The notes under the pieces were generated by a model. That model was not told the DNA's origin. It saw only the letters and a program-made list of their open reading frames with translations, and did no database searches. A DNA stretch of 64,000 bases, taken from an uncultured Bacteroidia bacterium. GTDB taxonomy: Bacteria > Bacteroidota > Bacteroidia > Bacteroidales > UBA932. Where the stretch lies: positions 186,001 to 250,000 of the forward strand of contig CACZDC010000001.1 of NCBI GenBank assembly GCA_902779785.1, read 5' to 3'. Position 1 is the stretch's first letter, and each line of letters opens with the position of its first letter. Shown in pieces: positions 25,289-34,845 of the stretch. The translations under genes were made by a program, and so were the position numbers.

Positions 25289-27058
25289 ATGTACAGAACA
25301 CACACTTGCGGAGAACTCCGCATTGAAAACAAAGGACAGAAAGTAACCCTCGCCGGATGGGTCCAGAAGGCCCGCAAGCTCGGCGGAATGACATTTATTG
25401 ACCTCAGGGACCGCTATGGGATAACCCAGCTGGTGGTGGAAGCCGACGCCCCGGCCGCTCTCGTAGATACGGCGACCTCCCTCGGCCGTGAATTCGTAAT
25501 TCAGGCGGTCGGCGAGGTGGTGGAGCGCCAGGCGAAGAACCCCAAGATGCCGACAGGCGACATCGAGATCCGTCTCAGCGACATCACCGTGCTGAACAAG
25601 TCGGTCACCCCGCCTTTCACTATTGAGGAAGAATCCGACGGAGGCGAGGACCTGAGGATGAAATACCGCTACCTGGATCTTCGCCGCGGCCCGCTGCAGA
25701 GGGCGCTCGCCCTTCGTCACAGAGTGGCCCACGAGGTGCGCAACTATCTGGATTCCAAAGGTTTTATGGAAATAGAGACTCCATATCTTATCAAGTCCAC
25801 TCCCGAAGGCGCCCGCGATTTCGTGGTGCCGTCCAGGATGAATCCAGGCGAGTTCTACGCGCTTCCGCAGAGTCCCCAGACCTTCAAGCAACTGCTTATG
25901 GTCGCCGGCTATGACCGTTATTTCCAGATTGTCCGCTGTTTCCGTGACGAAGACCTCCGTGCCGACCGTCAGCCGGAATTCACGCAGATTGACTGCGAGA
26001 TGTCTTTCGTCGAGCAGGAAGATGTGCTGGAGACCTTCGAGGGAATGATGCGCGCCCTTTTCAAGAACGTTCTCGGCGTCGAAGTCCCCAATCCTCTTCC
26101 GCGAATGAGCTGGTACGACGCTATGGACCGCTATGGTTCCGACAAGCCGGATGTGCGTTTCGGAATGGAAATCCACGAACTGACGCAGCTCGTCAAGGGC
26201 AAGGGTTTCAGCGTACTCGACGAGGCTGCCTATGTCGGCGGCATCGCGGTGCCCGGCGCCGCGGAATATACCCGCAAGCAGCTGGACGAGCTCACCGAAT
26301 GGGTGAAACGCCCCCAGGTCGGCGCCAAGGGCCTGATCTACATCAAGGCCAATGCCGACGGTTCCTTCAAGTCGTCCATCGACAAGTTCTATGCTCCGGA
26401 GGACCTCAAGCTTATCGCCGAGGCAGCCGGAGCTAAGGCCGGAGACCTGGTCCTTGTGATGAGCGGCCCGGCCAAACGTAAAGTCCAGACAATGCTCGGC
26501 GTGCTCCGAATCGAGCTTGGCGGCAGACTCGGCCTTCGCGACCCTAAGGTCTTCGCCCCGCTGTGGATCGTGGACTTCCCACTTCTCGAATGGGACGACG
26601 AGACCCAGCGTTTCTACGCGATGCACCATCCCTTCACCGCCCCGAAGCCGGAGCACGAGAAGTGGTTCTATTCCAATGAGAAAGAGGACCTGGAGAAGGT
26701 CTGTGCCAATGCCTATGACTTCGTGCTGAACGGCAACGAACTCGGCGGCGGATCCATCCGTATCCATAATGCCGATATGCAGAAGCGTATGTTCGAAGTC
26801 CTCGGCATCGGACCGGAAGAGGCCGAGTACAAGTTCGGCTTCATCATCAACGCCTTCAAGTTCGGCGCCCCGCCCCACGGAGGCCTCGCCTTCGGTTTCG
26901 ACCGCGTCTGCGCTCTCTTCGGCGGCCAGGACACCATCCGTGACTACATCGCCTTCCCGAAGAACAATCAGGGCCGCGACGTGATGATCGATTCCCCGTC
27001 CCGGATCGACCAGTCCCAGCTCGACGAGCTTCAGATTTCTTTGAATCTACCTGAGTGA
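25289..27058 (+). CDS. aspS: Aspartyl-tRNA synthetase
   Basis: Charges tRNA-Asp with aspartate. 589 residues of the bacterial class II type: an OB-fold anticodon-binding domain (about 15-105, [20 protein letters not shown]), then class II motifs 1-3 ([37 protein letters not shown]), with the bacterial GAD insertion in between. ATG at [11 protein letters not shown] fits the family start and the promoter; a TTG at 25265 lies in the -7 box. Its stop overlaps the methyltransferase start by one base (TGATG). Confidence 0.97.
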   Translation: MYRTHTCGELRIENKGQKVTLAGWVQKARKLGGMTFIDLRDRYGITQLVVEADAPAALVDTATSLGREFVIQAVGEVVERQAKNPKMPTGDIEIRLSDITVLNKSVTPPFTIEEESDGGEDLRMKYRYLDLRRGPLQRALALRHRVAHEVRNYLDSKGFMEIETPYLIKSTPEGARDFVVPSRMNPGEFYALPQSPQTFKQLLMVAGYDRYFQIVRCFRDEDLRADRQPEFTQIDCEMSFVEQEDVLETFEGMMRALFKNVLGVEVPNPLPRMSWYDAMDRYGSDKPDVRFGMEIHELTQLVKGKGFSVLDEAAYVGGIAVPGAAEYTRKQLDELTEWVKRPQVGAKGLIYIKANADGSFKSSIDKFYAPEDLKLIAEAAGAKAGDLVLVMSGPAKRKVQTMLGVLRIELGGRLGLRDPKVFAPLWIVDFPLLEWDDETQRFYAMHHPFTAPKPEHEKWFYSNEKEDLEKVCANAYDFVLNGNELGGGSIRIHNADMQKRMFEVLGIGPEEAEYKFGFIINAFKFGAPPHGGLAFGFDRVCALFGGQDTIRDYIAFPKNNQGRDVMIDSPSRIDQSQLDELQISLNLPE

Positions 27059-28032
27059 TGAACAGAAAAACAGAATATTCCTGTGTGGAAATCTGTGCAG
27101 GTGTAGGTGGGCAGGCTTTGGGCTTAGAGCAAGCAGGTTTTACTCATAAGGCACTTGTAGAGATTGAGTTGGATTATTGTAAGGTCCTGCTTGAAAACAG
27201 GCCTTCATGGAATGTTCTGTGTGGTGACATCCGTAATTTCAATGGGAAAATCTACGCCGGGCAGGTAGATCTTTTGTCAGGTGGGGTTCCATGTCCTCCT
27301 TTTAGCATTGCCGGAAAACAACTTGGGGAGAACGACGAAAGAGATTTGTTTCCGGAAATGCTAAGACTTGTCGGAGAAATATCTCCCAAGGCGGTAATGA
27401 TAGAAAATGTCCGTGGTTTTTTTGATCCGAAGTTTGAGCAATACAGAGAGAAGATATTAGGAACGATAGAAGAGATGGGTTATCATACTCCTCATGTCAA
27501 ACTCGTCAATGCTTCTGACTATGGTGTTCCACAGCTAAGACCAAGGGCGGTTATTGTGGCGTTTAGAAAAGATATTACTGACACTTTCGTGTTTCCTGTT
27601 CCGGGAAACGCCGTCCAGACTGTTGGCGATACGTTGTACGATTTGATGGCAGCAAACGGATGGACGGGAGTAAAGGAGTGGAGGATAAAGGCGAATAAAA
27701 TAGCTCCTACTCTTGTTGGTGGAAGCAAAAAACACGGTGGTCCTGATTTAGGACCGACAAGGGCCAGAAAGATGTGGGCGGAACTCGGCATTAATGGAGC
27801 AGGTATAGCTGATTCTGCACCAGAAAAAGATTTTTCAGGCATGCCAAAGTTGACTCCGCGTATGATGGCTCGACTCCAGGGGTTTCCGGATGACTGGTAT
27901 ATTGGAAACAAGAAGACATTGTCCTGCAGGATGGTTGGGAACGCCTTTCCTCCGCCTGTCGCCAGAAAGATTGGTTTAGAAATATTAAAAGTGTTAAACA
28001 ATGGATGCGTTGATACAGACGGCGAGGTATAA
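27058..28032 (+). CDS. DNA cytosine-5 methyltransferase (R-M system, predicted GCCGGC)
   Basis: Modification half of a type II system. 324 residues with m5C-methylase motifs in order: I (CAGVGGQALGLEQAGF), IV (GGVPCPPFS, with the catalytic Cys), VI (MIENVRG), VIII (QLRPRAVIV) and X (GNAFPPPVA). The target-recognition part is short. Predicted site follows from the NgoMIV-like partner nuclease, with which it overlaps by 32 bases. Base composition is visibly AT-richer than the flanking aspS and murB, a sign of transfer. No controller or vsr gene is present. Confidence 0.92.
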   Translation: MNRKTEYSCVEICAGVGGQALGLEQAGFTHKALVEIELDYCKVLLENRPSWNVLCGDIRNFNGKIYAGQVDLLSGGVPCPPFSIAGKQLGENDERDLFPEMLRLVGEISPKAVMIENVRGFFDPKFEQYREKILGTIEEMGYHTPHVKLVNASDYGVPQLRPRAVIVAFRKDITDTFVFPVPGNAVQTVGDTLYDLMAANGWTGVKEWRIKANKIAPTLVGGSKKHGGPDLGPTRARKMWAELGINGAGIADSAPEKDFSGMPKLTPRMMARLQGFPDDWYIGNKKTLSCRMVGNAFPPPVARKIGLEILKVLNNGCVDTDGEV

Positions 28033-28858
28033 ATACCACGAAAGATTGCTAGAAGAGGGTATTTTGACTGTTGATTCCAGCGGAATACCGAGTAATGCAG
28101 ACAGAGACAGTAAGTTGTCTATTGCTGTCGCTAAGGGAATTGCGGATTCTTTGCAGGCGAAAGTAGGGCTCAAGGCCGAGGGACAGACCTCCGGGGCAAA
28201 ATTTGAAACTGTAAACATGCAGTTTATCGAGGAGACTTTTCTTAAACTTTCACACTTGCGGCCCGGCAAATGGCATGTTGCAAAGCTTGGCAATAGGAAT
28301 TCAATAAAGACAAGCAGTTTCTCTCAGTATGAGCACTTGGATTATTTGTCAAGTCTGACAAAATCAGACCCGCGTTTGGCTGCAAGTTTAGGTAATGATT
28401 ATATGGTGGCTCCAGACGTTGTCGTTTATAGGGATCCGGAGGAGGATGAGGTGATTAACTCAGGCTTACAAGTCGTAGAAGACATTTTTGCGACAAGGAC
28501 TGATATTAGGAAGAGGTTTAATCCATTGCCGATATTACATGCTTCTATTTCTGCAAAATGGACAATTCGAAGCGACCGCGCCCAAAATAGTCGTACCGAA
28601 GCCTTAGGCTTAATTCGTAATAGGAAAGGGCATCTGCCTCATATTATGGTTGTGACGGCAGAGCCGTTACCGTCCAGGATTGCTTCTTTGGCGATGGGGA
28701 CAGGTGATATAGATTGCGTTTATCATTTCGCTTTGAATGAATTGATAGAGACCATTGAGGAAATAGGAGCTGAGGATGCGCAGGAAATGATTAAGATTCT
28801 TGTTGAAGGAAAACGGCTTAAGGATATCAGCGATCTTCCGTTAGATCTTACTGTATGA
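28001..28858 (+). CDS. NgoMIV-like type II restriction endonuclease (predicted G^CCGGC)
   Basis: 285 residues that strongly resemble NgoMIV as I recall it: VSNADRDSK-like opening (here SNADRDSKLSIAVAKGIAD), GQTSGAKFE, HLRPGKWHV, a PD-x-VV metal-binding Asp (APDVVVYRD), SISAKWTIRSDRAQN with the active-site Lys, NRKGHLPHIMVVTAEPLPSRI, and the near-invariant tail GKRLKDISDLPLDL. NgoMIV is a tetrameric enzyme cutting GCCGGC. All likely catalytic residues are present, so it should be active. AT-rich like its methylase; its stop overlaps the murB start (ATGA). Confidence 0.9.
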   Translation: MDALIQTARYKYHERLLEEGILTVDSSGIPSNADRDSKLSIAVAKGIADSLQAKVGLKAEGQTSGAKFETVNMQFIEETFLKLSHLRPGKWHVAKLGNRNSIKTSSFSQYEHLDYLSSLTKSDPRLAASLGNDYMVAPDVVVYRDPEEDEVINSGLQVVEDIFATRTDIRKRFNPLPILHASISAKWTIRSDRAQNSRTEALGLIRNRKGHLPHIMVVTAEPLPSRIASLAMGTGDIDCVYHFALNELIETIEEIGAEDAQEMIKILVEGKRLKDISDLPLDLTV

Positions 28859-29904
28859 TTTTGAAAACGGAGAATATGGACCTTAGCTCCCGGAACACTT
28901 TCGGGATGAAGGTCCATTGCCGTCTTTTTGTGGAAATCACCGAGGAGTCGGACCTTCCGGAGCTGGATTTCGACTCTCTGCCGCAGCCTGTCTTCGTGAT
29001 GGGCGGCGGCAGCAATCTCCTCTTCACCGGCGATTTCCCCGGCACCGTCCTGCACGTCGCAATCGACAGTTTCCCGGCAGCGGATGGCAGCCGGAAACTT
29101 CGGCTTGGCGCCGGGGTGGTGTTCGACGACTTCTGCGCCTGGGCCTCGGCGGAAGATCTCTGGGGACCGGAAAACCTGTCGCTGATTCCGGGGGAGGTCG
29201 GAGCCTCCGCCGTTCAGAACATCGGAGCCTATGGTGTTGAGGCAAAGGACATTATAGAGACTGTCCACGCCTGGGACCGGCAGGAGCGCCGCTTCGTGGA
29301 CATCCCTGCGGCGGACTGTGGATATGGTTACAGAACGTCACGCTTCAAGACGGAATGGAAGGGGCGTTTCATAATTACGGCAGTGACTTTCCGTCTCAGC
29401 CGCACGCCTCGGCCGAAACTGGACTATGGCGGCGTCCGCAAGGCCCTGGAGGCGAGGTTGGCGGCATTTGGCACTGAAATCTCTGACGACAGCCTGACTC
29501 CGAGAGCGATTCGGGGTACGATAATCGGGATAAGGCGGCAGAAACTGCCCGATCCCGATGAAATAGGCAGCGCGGGATCATTCTTCAAGAATCCGGTGAT
29601 TTCAAAGGAGCATTTCGAGAAGATTGTGGCGACGGCCCGCCAGGACAATGGCCCCGGATATGAAGTCCCTCATTACGAAGTCGGCGATGAGATAAAAGTC
29701 CCGGCAGCCTGGATGATAGAGCAGTGCGGCTTCAAGGGCGAAAGGCTTGGCGGCGCGCAGGTATATCCGCAGCAGCCTCTGGTGCTCGTGAATGCGACTG
29801 GAAGGGCCGTCCCGGAAGATGTGCTGGCCCTCAGGGATCGCATAATCAGGAAAATTGAAAGGAAATATGGTATAACTCTTCACTGCGAAGTCGAAACAGT
29901 GTAG
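28855..29904 (+). CDS. murB: UDP-N-acetylenolpyruvoylglucosamine reductase MurB
   Basis: Second committed step of peptidoglycan precursor synthesis: FAD/NADPH reduction of UDP-GlcNAc-enolpyruvate to UDP-MurNAc. 349 residues, with FAD-binding MGGGSNLL, IPGEVGASAVQNIGAYG, the YGYRTSRFK region and GSAGSFFKNPV carrying the catalytic Ser. The extra loop around the Tyr indicates the type I (E. coli-like) enzyme. Followed three bases later by murA. Confidence 0.96.
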   Translation: MILKTENMDLSSRNTFGMKVHCRLFVEITEESDLPELDFDSLPQPVFVMGGGSNLLFTGDFPGTVLHVAIDSFPAADGSRKLRLGAGVVFDDFCAWASAEDLWGPENLSLIPGEVGASAVQNIGAYGVEAKDIIETVHAWDRQERRFVDIPAADCGYGYRTSRFKTEWKGRFIITAVTFRLSRTPRPKLDYGGVRKALEARLAAFGTEISDDSLTPRAIRGTIIGIRRQKLPDPDEIGSAGSFFKNPVISKEHFEKIVATARQDNGPGYEVPHYEVGDEIKVPAAWMIEQCGFKGERLGGAQVYPQQPLVLVNATGRAVPEDVLALRDRIIRKIERKYGITLHCEVETV

Positions 29905-29907
29905 TCT

Positions 29908-31215
29908 ATGGCAAAATTCATAATTGAAGGCGGGCACCGCCTCTCCGGGGAAATAGTCCCGCAAGGTGCGAAGAACGAGGCGCTTGAAGTGATCAGCGCC
30001 GTGCTTCTGAGCGCCGAACCCGTGACCATATCGAACATTCCGGAAATACTTGACGTCAAGAACCTTATAGAGCTTCTAAAAGGTATGGGCGTGAAGGTTG
30101 TCCGCCACGAAAAAGGCACTTACACCTTCCAGGCCGACGAGGTGGACACGGATTATATCGAGACCGAGGAGTTTGTGCAGAAATGCGCCAGGCTCCGCGG
30201 CTCGGTGATGGTCGTCGGACCGCTTCTGGGGCGTTTCGGCCACGCCTGGTTCGCCAAGCCGGGCGGTGACAAGATCGGCCGCCGCAGGGTGGACACTCAC
30301 CTGGACGGGATGGTCAAACTCGGCGCGAAAATGGACTATGACGGGACCAGGAGGGCCTTTCACCTGACCAGCGACGGCCGCCTGACAGGCCGCTATATGC
30401 TTCTGGACGAAGCCTCCGTGACGGGTACTGCCAACATCGTGATGGCCGCAGTCCTCGCCAGAGGCACGACGACCATCTACAACGCTGCCTGCGAGCCCTA
30501 TGTCCAGCAGCTTTGCCGTATGCTCAACAAGATGGGCGCGTTCATCGACGGCGTGGGCTCCAACCTTCTCCGTGTCCACGGAGTCGAGGCCCTGCACGGC
30601 ACTTCGCACCGCATCCTTCCGGATATGATCGAGGTCGGATCATTCATAGGGATGGCCGCCCTTAACCAGTCGGAAATCACGATCAAGGACGTCAATTACA
30701 GAGAGTTGGGTATAATCCCGGACCAGTTCCGCCGCCTTGGGGTCCAGCTCGAGCAGCGCGGCGACGACATCTATGTCCCGGCCCAGGACTGCTACGAAAT
30801 CGACTCCTTCCTGGACGGGTCCATAATGACCATAGCCGACGCCCCCTGGCCGGGGCTGACCCCTGACCTGCTGAGTGTTATGCTCGTAGTCGCGACCCAG
30901 TGCAAGGGCAGCGTGCTTATCCATCAGAAGATGTTCGAATCCAGGCTCTTCTTCGTGGACAAACTGATAGATATGGGTGCGCAGATCATTCTCTGCGATC
31001 CTCACCGCGCAGTGGTCATCGGCCACGACCACCGCATCACGCTCAAGGCCTCCCGTATGGTTTCGCCGGATATCCGCGCCGGTATCGCGATGCTGATTGC
31101 GGCTATGAGCGCCCGCGGCACCTCGACCATCGAGAATATCGAGCAGATCGACCGCGGCTATGAGAACATTGAGGGCCGTCTCAACGCCCTTGGGGCTAAA
31201 ATCACTCGCGAATGA
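29908..31215 (+). CDS. murA: UDP-N-acetylglucosamine 1-carboxyvinyltransferase MurA
   Basis: First committed step of peptidoglycan synthesis: moves enolpyruvate from PEP to UDP-GlcNAc. 435 residues of the EPSP-synthase-like fold (opening FIIEGGHRLSGEIVPQGAKN). At the site of the usual fosfomycin-reactive Cys (C115 in E. coli) the sequence reads KPGGDKIGRRRVDTH, so residue 121 is Asp. Asp at this place is known to keep activity and give intrinsic fosfomycin resistance in other MurA proteins. Ends in an ATGA overlap with the aminotransferase. Confidence 0.96.
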   Translation: MAKFIIEGGHRLSGEIVPQGAKNEALEVISAVLLSAEPVTISNIPEILDVKNLIELLKGMGVKVVRHEKGTYTFQADEVDTDYIETEEFVQKCARLRGSVMVVGPLLGRFGHAWFAKPGGDKIGRRRVDTHLDGMVKLGAKMDYDGTRRAFHLTSDGRLTGRYMLLDEASVTGTANIVMAAVLARGTTTIYNAACEPYVQQLCRMLNKMGAFIDGVGSNLLRVHGVEALHGTSHRILPDMIEVGSFIGMAALNQSEITIKDVNYRELGIIPDQFRRLGVQLEQRGDDIYVPAQDCYEIDSFLDGSIMTIADAPWPGLTPDLLSVMLVVATQCKGSVLIHQKMFESRLFFVDKLIDMGAQIILCDPHRAVVIGHDHRITLKASRMVSPDIRAGIAMLIAAMSARGTSTIENIEQIDRGYENIEGRLNALGAKITRE

Positions 31216-32351
31216 TGGATTACGGGAAGTTCTTTTCGGCGGATGTGCCTTCGTTTATGCGGAGTCCCGTGAGGGAGATTTTCCGCAAGGTGGACCTTTC
31301 GGCCATCTGCTCCTTTGCAGGAGGCTATCCCGCCGCAGACACTTTCCCGACCGAGGACATCAAGCGTCTGTCGTCCCTCGTGCTTGACAAATATGGCACC
31401 AAGGCACTACAGTACGGTGCCACCCAGGGCGTCACCGAGCTTCGCGAAGTGATTGCCCGGCGCTATGGCGTGCCGCTTTCGCAGGTGCAGATTACGACTT
31501 CTTCCCAGCAGGGCATAGACGTCTGCAGCCGCATTCTGCTTGATCCCGGCGACATAGTCCTGTCCAAGGACCCGACTTATCTTGGTGCCCTGCAGAGTTT
31601 TGCCGCCTACCGCGCCAAAGTTATGCCGCTGGAGGCTCTTACCCTCTCAGAGGCCGGAAGGGCCAAGTTCATCTACGTCATACCGGACTTCAACAACCCT
31701 TCGGGAGAGACTATGACTCTTGCCGAGAGGGAGGAACTGGTCCGAAAGGCGAGGGCGCTGGACCTTATAATAGTGGAAGACAGCCCCTACAGGGAAGTCC
31801 GATACAGCGGAGAAGCGCTTCCGACGATCCGCGAAATGGCCCCGGAAAGGACCCTGCACCTCGGCAGTTTCTCGAAAATCTTTGCCCCCGGCTTCCGTCT
31901 CGGCTGGATAATCGGCCCGGAAGAACTGCTGGAGCAAATCTATGTCTGCAAGCAGTCCCTCGACCTTTGCCCGCCAGTCTTCGACCAGTATCTGGCCGCC
32001 GAATTTATGGGCTCGGGCGCGTTGGACCGCAATCTTGAAAAGACCATTTCCATCTATCGCCGGCGCCGCGACAGGATGCTTTCTCTTTTGGAAAAATATA
32101 TGCCGGAAGGAACGTCGTGGACTCGTCCGGACGGAGGCCTTTTCCTCTTCCTGACGCTTCCGGAAGGTATGGATACGGTAGAAATGTACGACGAGGCCCT
32201 GTCCAAGGGCGTTGCGTACGTCGCCGGCTCCTTCTTCTTCGTGGACGGCAGCCACCGCAACACGATGCGTCTCAACTACACTTTCATCGCAGAGGAAAAG
32301 ATGGAGCCCGGAGTGAAGATTCTCTCGGAAATTATCAAAGGACGCCTATGA
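31212..32351 (+). CDS. PLP-dependent aminotransferase, class I/II (2-aminoadipate/DAP type)
   Basis: 379 residues of fold-type I. Landmarks: LQYGATQGVTELREVIARRYG, SSQQGIDVCSRILLDPGD, VIPDFNNPSGETM, and the PLP lysine in HLGSFSKIFAPGFRLGW. The family includes LysN/2-aminoadipate aminotransferases and MocR-type domains without the DNA-binding part. Its overlap with dapF and closeness to dapA and dapD suggest it supplies the N-succinyl-DAP aminotransferase (DapC) step; that is inference from context, and a broad amino-acid aminotransferase remains possible. Confidence 0.8.
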   Translation: MMDYGKFFSADVPSFMRSPVREIFRKVDLSAICSFAGGYPAADTFPTEDIKRLSSLVLDKYGTKALQYGATQGVTELREVIARRYGVPLSQVQITTSSQQGIDVCSRILLDPGDIVLSKDPTYLGALQSFAAYRAKVMPLEALTLSEAGRAKFIYVIPDFNNPSGETMTLAEREELVRKARALDLIIVEDSPYREVRYSGEALPTIREMAPERTLHLGSFSKIFAPGFRLGWIIGPEELLEQIYVCKQSLDLCPPVFDQYLAAEFMGSGALDRNLEKTISIYRRRRDRMLSLLEKYMPEGTSWTRPDGGLFLFLTLPEGMDTVEMYDEALSKGVAYVAGSFFFVDGSHRNTMRLNYTFIAEEKMEPGVKILSEIIKGRL

Positions 32352-33163
32352 ATCTGTATAAATTCAGCGGGGCGGGCAATGATTTCGTGCTCATAGACGG
32401 CCGCGAGGGAGATGTTTCGGTCTTCCGTGAAGCCGGAAGGATAGGAGAGCTCTGCCGCGAGTACCATACCGACGGATTGATGCTTCTTCTGGACAGTCCG
32501 GATGTCGATTTTACGATGGAATTCTATAATCCGGACGGCTCCGGCGGAATGATGTGCGGCAACGGCGGGAGGTGCATAGTGGCCTTTGCCGATTATCTCG
32601 GACTGAAACCTAAGGGCCGGGAGTGGCTTTTCAGGGCACCGGACGGTCTGCACTCCGCCAGCATCCTTTCGCGTGAAGGGACGCTATGGACTGTAAGGCT
32701 GAAAATGATTGATGTCCACGGAGTTAATCCCATTTTTGGCGGCCTCTTCCTCAACACCGGAACCCGGCATTTCGTGAAATTCGTTCCGGATGTGGATGCC
32801 TTGGACGTGGAAGAAGAAGGGAAGGCGCTGCGCTGGGATCCGGCATTCGCTCCCGAAGGTACGAATGTCAATTTTGTGGAACGCTTCGGGGATATTCTGA
32901 AGGTCCGAACCTTCGAAAAAGGCGTCGAGGGCGAGACTTTGGCCTGCGGTACGGGCATAACTGCCAGCGCCATAGCGGCATATCTCCTTGACTATGACTC
33001 CTCGATGGCATCCGCCGGCCGTGGAAAGGAGGACGGAAGCCTTAAGCGGGAGCTGACCTTGCAGTGCCGTCGCGGCGACCTGCTGAAAGTTGATTTCTGC
33101 GCCTCCGGAGAGGACTTTACCGAGGTCCATCTCACCGGTCCCGCAGAACTTTGCGGACGCTAA
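32348..33163 (+). CDS. dapF: Diaminopimelate epimerase DapF
   Basis: Converts LL- to meso-diaminopimelate for peptidoglycan and lysine. 271 residues starting at MNLYKFSGAGNDF. Two catalytic cysteines are visible, in MMCGNGGRC and LACGTGIT. ATG 32348 lies in an ATGA overlap with the aminotransferase. A short acidic/basic insert near the C-terminus (ASAGRGKEDGS) is not usual in the family but does not touch the active site. Confidence 0.94.
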   Translation: MNLYKFSGAGNDFVLIDGREGDVSVFREAGRIGELCREYHTDGLMLLLDSPDVDFTMEFYNPDGSGGMMCGNGGRCIVAFADYLGLKPKGREWLFRAPDGLHSASILSREGTLWTVRLKMIDVHGVNPIFGGLFLNTGTRHFVKFVPDVDALDVEEEGKALRWDPAFAPEGTNVNFVERFGDILKVRTFEKGVEGETLACGTGITASAIAAYLLDYDSSMASAGRGKEDGSLKRELTLQCRRGDLLKVDFCASGEDFTEVHLTGPAELCGR

Positions 33164-33176
33164 CTAAATATAGATT

Positions 33177-34064
33177 ATGGACAAAAAATTGTTTTCAGGC
33201 TGCGGAACGGCGCTTGTGACTCCGTTCAAATCGGACAATGGTCCTGCCGCACAGGTGGACTACGAGGCCTTCGCCGCAACGGTGGACTGGCAGGTGGATA
33301 CCGGGATGGATTTCCTGGTGCCGCTGGGAACTACCGGCGAGACCCCCACTCTCTCCGAGAGCGAAAAACTCCAGGTTCTGGAGCTGTGCCGTCAGAGAGC
33401 CTCCTCCCTCCCGGTTATAGCCGGCGTGGGCTCGAATTCCCTTGCCGGGACGGCCGCCAACATACGCCTCCTGCAGGACGCCGACGCCTTCCTTGTAGTG
33501 GTTCCGTTCTACAACAAACCCCCGCAGAGAGGCCTCTACGAGTATTTCAAGGCTGTCGCCGCCCTTACGACCAAGCCCATAATCCTCTACAATGTGCCGG
33601 GACGTACCGGTACCAATCTGGAAGCCGAAACCACCCTTGCCCTTGCCCGCGAGGTCCCCAATATCGTTGGTATAAAGGAGGCCAGCGGCAAGTTTGAGCA
33701 GATAAAGGCCATCCTGGACGGCCGCCCCGAGGGTTTCAGCGTCCTGAGCGGCAATGACGAGGATACCCTCGCACTTATGGAAGCCGGGGCAGACGGAGTC
33801 ATCTCCGTGGCCTCCAATGTTTTCCCTTCCGCTATGGCCGATTTCGTCCACGCCCTGCGTGACGGGCGCTTCTCCGAAGCCGAAGGGATGGACCGGCAGC
33901 TTCAGCCCCTGTTCAAGGCCCTTTTCGTGGAGCCCAATCCCATTCCCGCCAAGGCCGCTATGGCTCAGCTCGGCCTTATGGAGAACAGCCTCCGCCTGCC
34001 GCTTGTGAAGGCGAGTGAGCAGACAGAAGCCCTTATCAGTCAAACCATTAAAGATCTGTTTTAG
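33177..34064 (+). CDS. dapA: 4-hydroxy-tetrahydrodipicolinate synthase DapA
   Basis: Condenses pyruvate with aspartate semialdehyde, the first step of the lysine/DAP branch. 295 residues of TIM-barrel lyase: FLVPLGTTGETPTL, ILYNVPGRTG with the active-site Tyr, and the Schiff-base Lys in IVGIKEASG. Located 13 bases after dapF and four bases before dapD. Confidence 0.96.
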   Translation: MDKKLFSGCGTALVTPFKSDNGPAAQVDYEAFAATVDWQVDTGMDFLVPLGTTGETPTLSESEKLQVLELCRQRASSLPVIAGVGSNSLAGTAANIRLLQDADAFLVVVPFYNKPPQRGLYEYFKAVAALTTKPIILYNVPGRTGTNLEAETTLALAREVPNIVGIKEASGKFEQIKAILDGRPEGFSVLSGNDEDTLALMEAGADGVISVASNVFPSAMADFVHALRDGRFSEAEGMDRQLQPLFKALFVEPNPIPAKAAMAQLGLMENSLRLPLVKASEQTEALISQTIKDLF

Positions 34065-34068
34065 TCCT

Positions 34069-34845
34069 ATGGAAATAACTCTGGAACGTTTCAACGAGGT
34101 AATCGAAGGCCTGGAAAAGGGCGAGATAAGGGTCGCCGAAAAAATTGACGGCAAGTGGGTTGTCAACAAATGGGTCAAGGAAGTGATACTCGCAGGCTTC
34201 CGCCTCGGCGCAGTCACCGATATGTCCCAGGGTCAGTTTTCCTTCTTTGACAAGGCTACTTTTCCCGTCCGGCAGTTCGCTAAAGAGGACGGAGTCCGCA
34301 TAGTCCCGGGCGGCTCAAGCATCCGTCGCGGCGCCTATCTTGCCCCCGGAGCCATCGTAATGCCCCCTGCCTATGTCAATGTGGGTGCGTATGTCGGGGA
34401 AGGGACTATGGTCGACAGTCACGTGACCATAGGCTCGTGCGCCCAGGTCGGGGCCCATATCCATATTTCCGCCTCCACACAGATCGGCGGGGTCCTCGAG
34501 CCTGCCGGCGCCCTCCCGACCATAATAGAGGACGGAGCCTTCATCGGCGGCAACTGCGGAATCTACGAAGGCACCATAGTCCAGGAAGGCGCCGTGATAG
34601 CTTCCGGCGTCATAATCACTTCATCCACAGCGCTTTTCGATGCTACGAAGGGCGAGTTTGTCCAAAGAAATGAGGACGGCCGAGTGGTCGTCCCCAAAGG
34701 CGCTGTAGTCGTGTCCGGCTCGAAGCCGATCATCCGCGGAGGAAAGGCCCTCGAAAGCGGGGTCCATCTCTACTGCCCGGTCATCGTCAAATACCGTGAC
34801 GAAAAGACTTCCGGCAGTATTACTCTTGAGGATTTGCTGCGCTAG
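34069..34845 (+). CDS. dapD: Tetrahydrodipicolinate N-succinyltransferase DapD
   Basis: Adds succinyl from succinyl-CoA to tetrahydrodipicolinate, the entry to the succinylase DAP route. 258 residues starting at MEITLERFNEV; the middle and end form a left-handed beta-helix of hexapeptide repeats (GAYLAPGAIVMPPAYVNVGA, VTIGSCAQVGAHIH, IIEDGAFIGGNCGIYEG). Its TAG stop (34843-34845) directly abuts the stop of the convergent lipoprotein gene, so no terminator space is left between them. Confidence 0.95.
   Translation: MEITLERFNEVIEGLEKGEIRVAEKIDGKWVVNKWVKEVILAGFRLGAVTDMSQGQFSFFDKATFPVRQFAKEDGVRIVPGGSSIRRGAYLAPGAIVMPPAYVNVGAYVGEGTMVDSHVTIGSCAQVGAHIHISASTQIGGVLEPAGALPTIIEDGAFIGGNCGIYEGTIVQEGAVIASGVIITSSTALFDATKGEFVQRNEDGRVVVPKGAVVVSGSKPIIRGGKALESGVHLYCPVIVKYRDEKTSGSITLEDLLR

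Noticed and set aside
25286-26878. A 530-codon minus-strand frame over aspS
   Set aside because: Shadow of aspS, with no recognisable motif.
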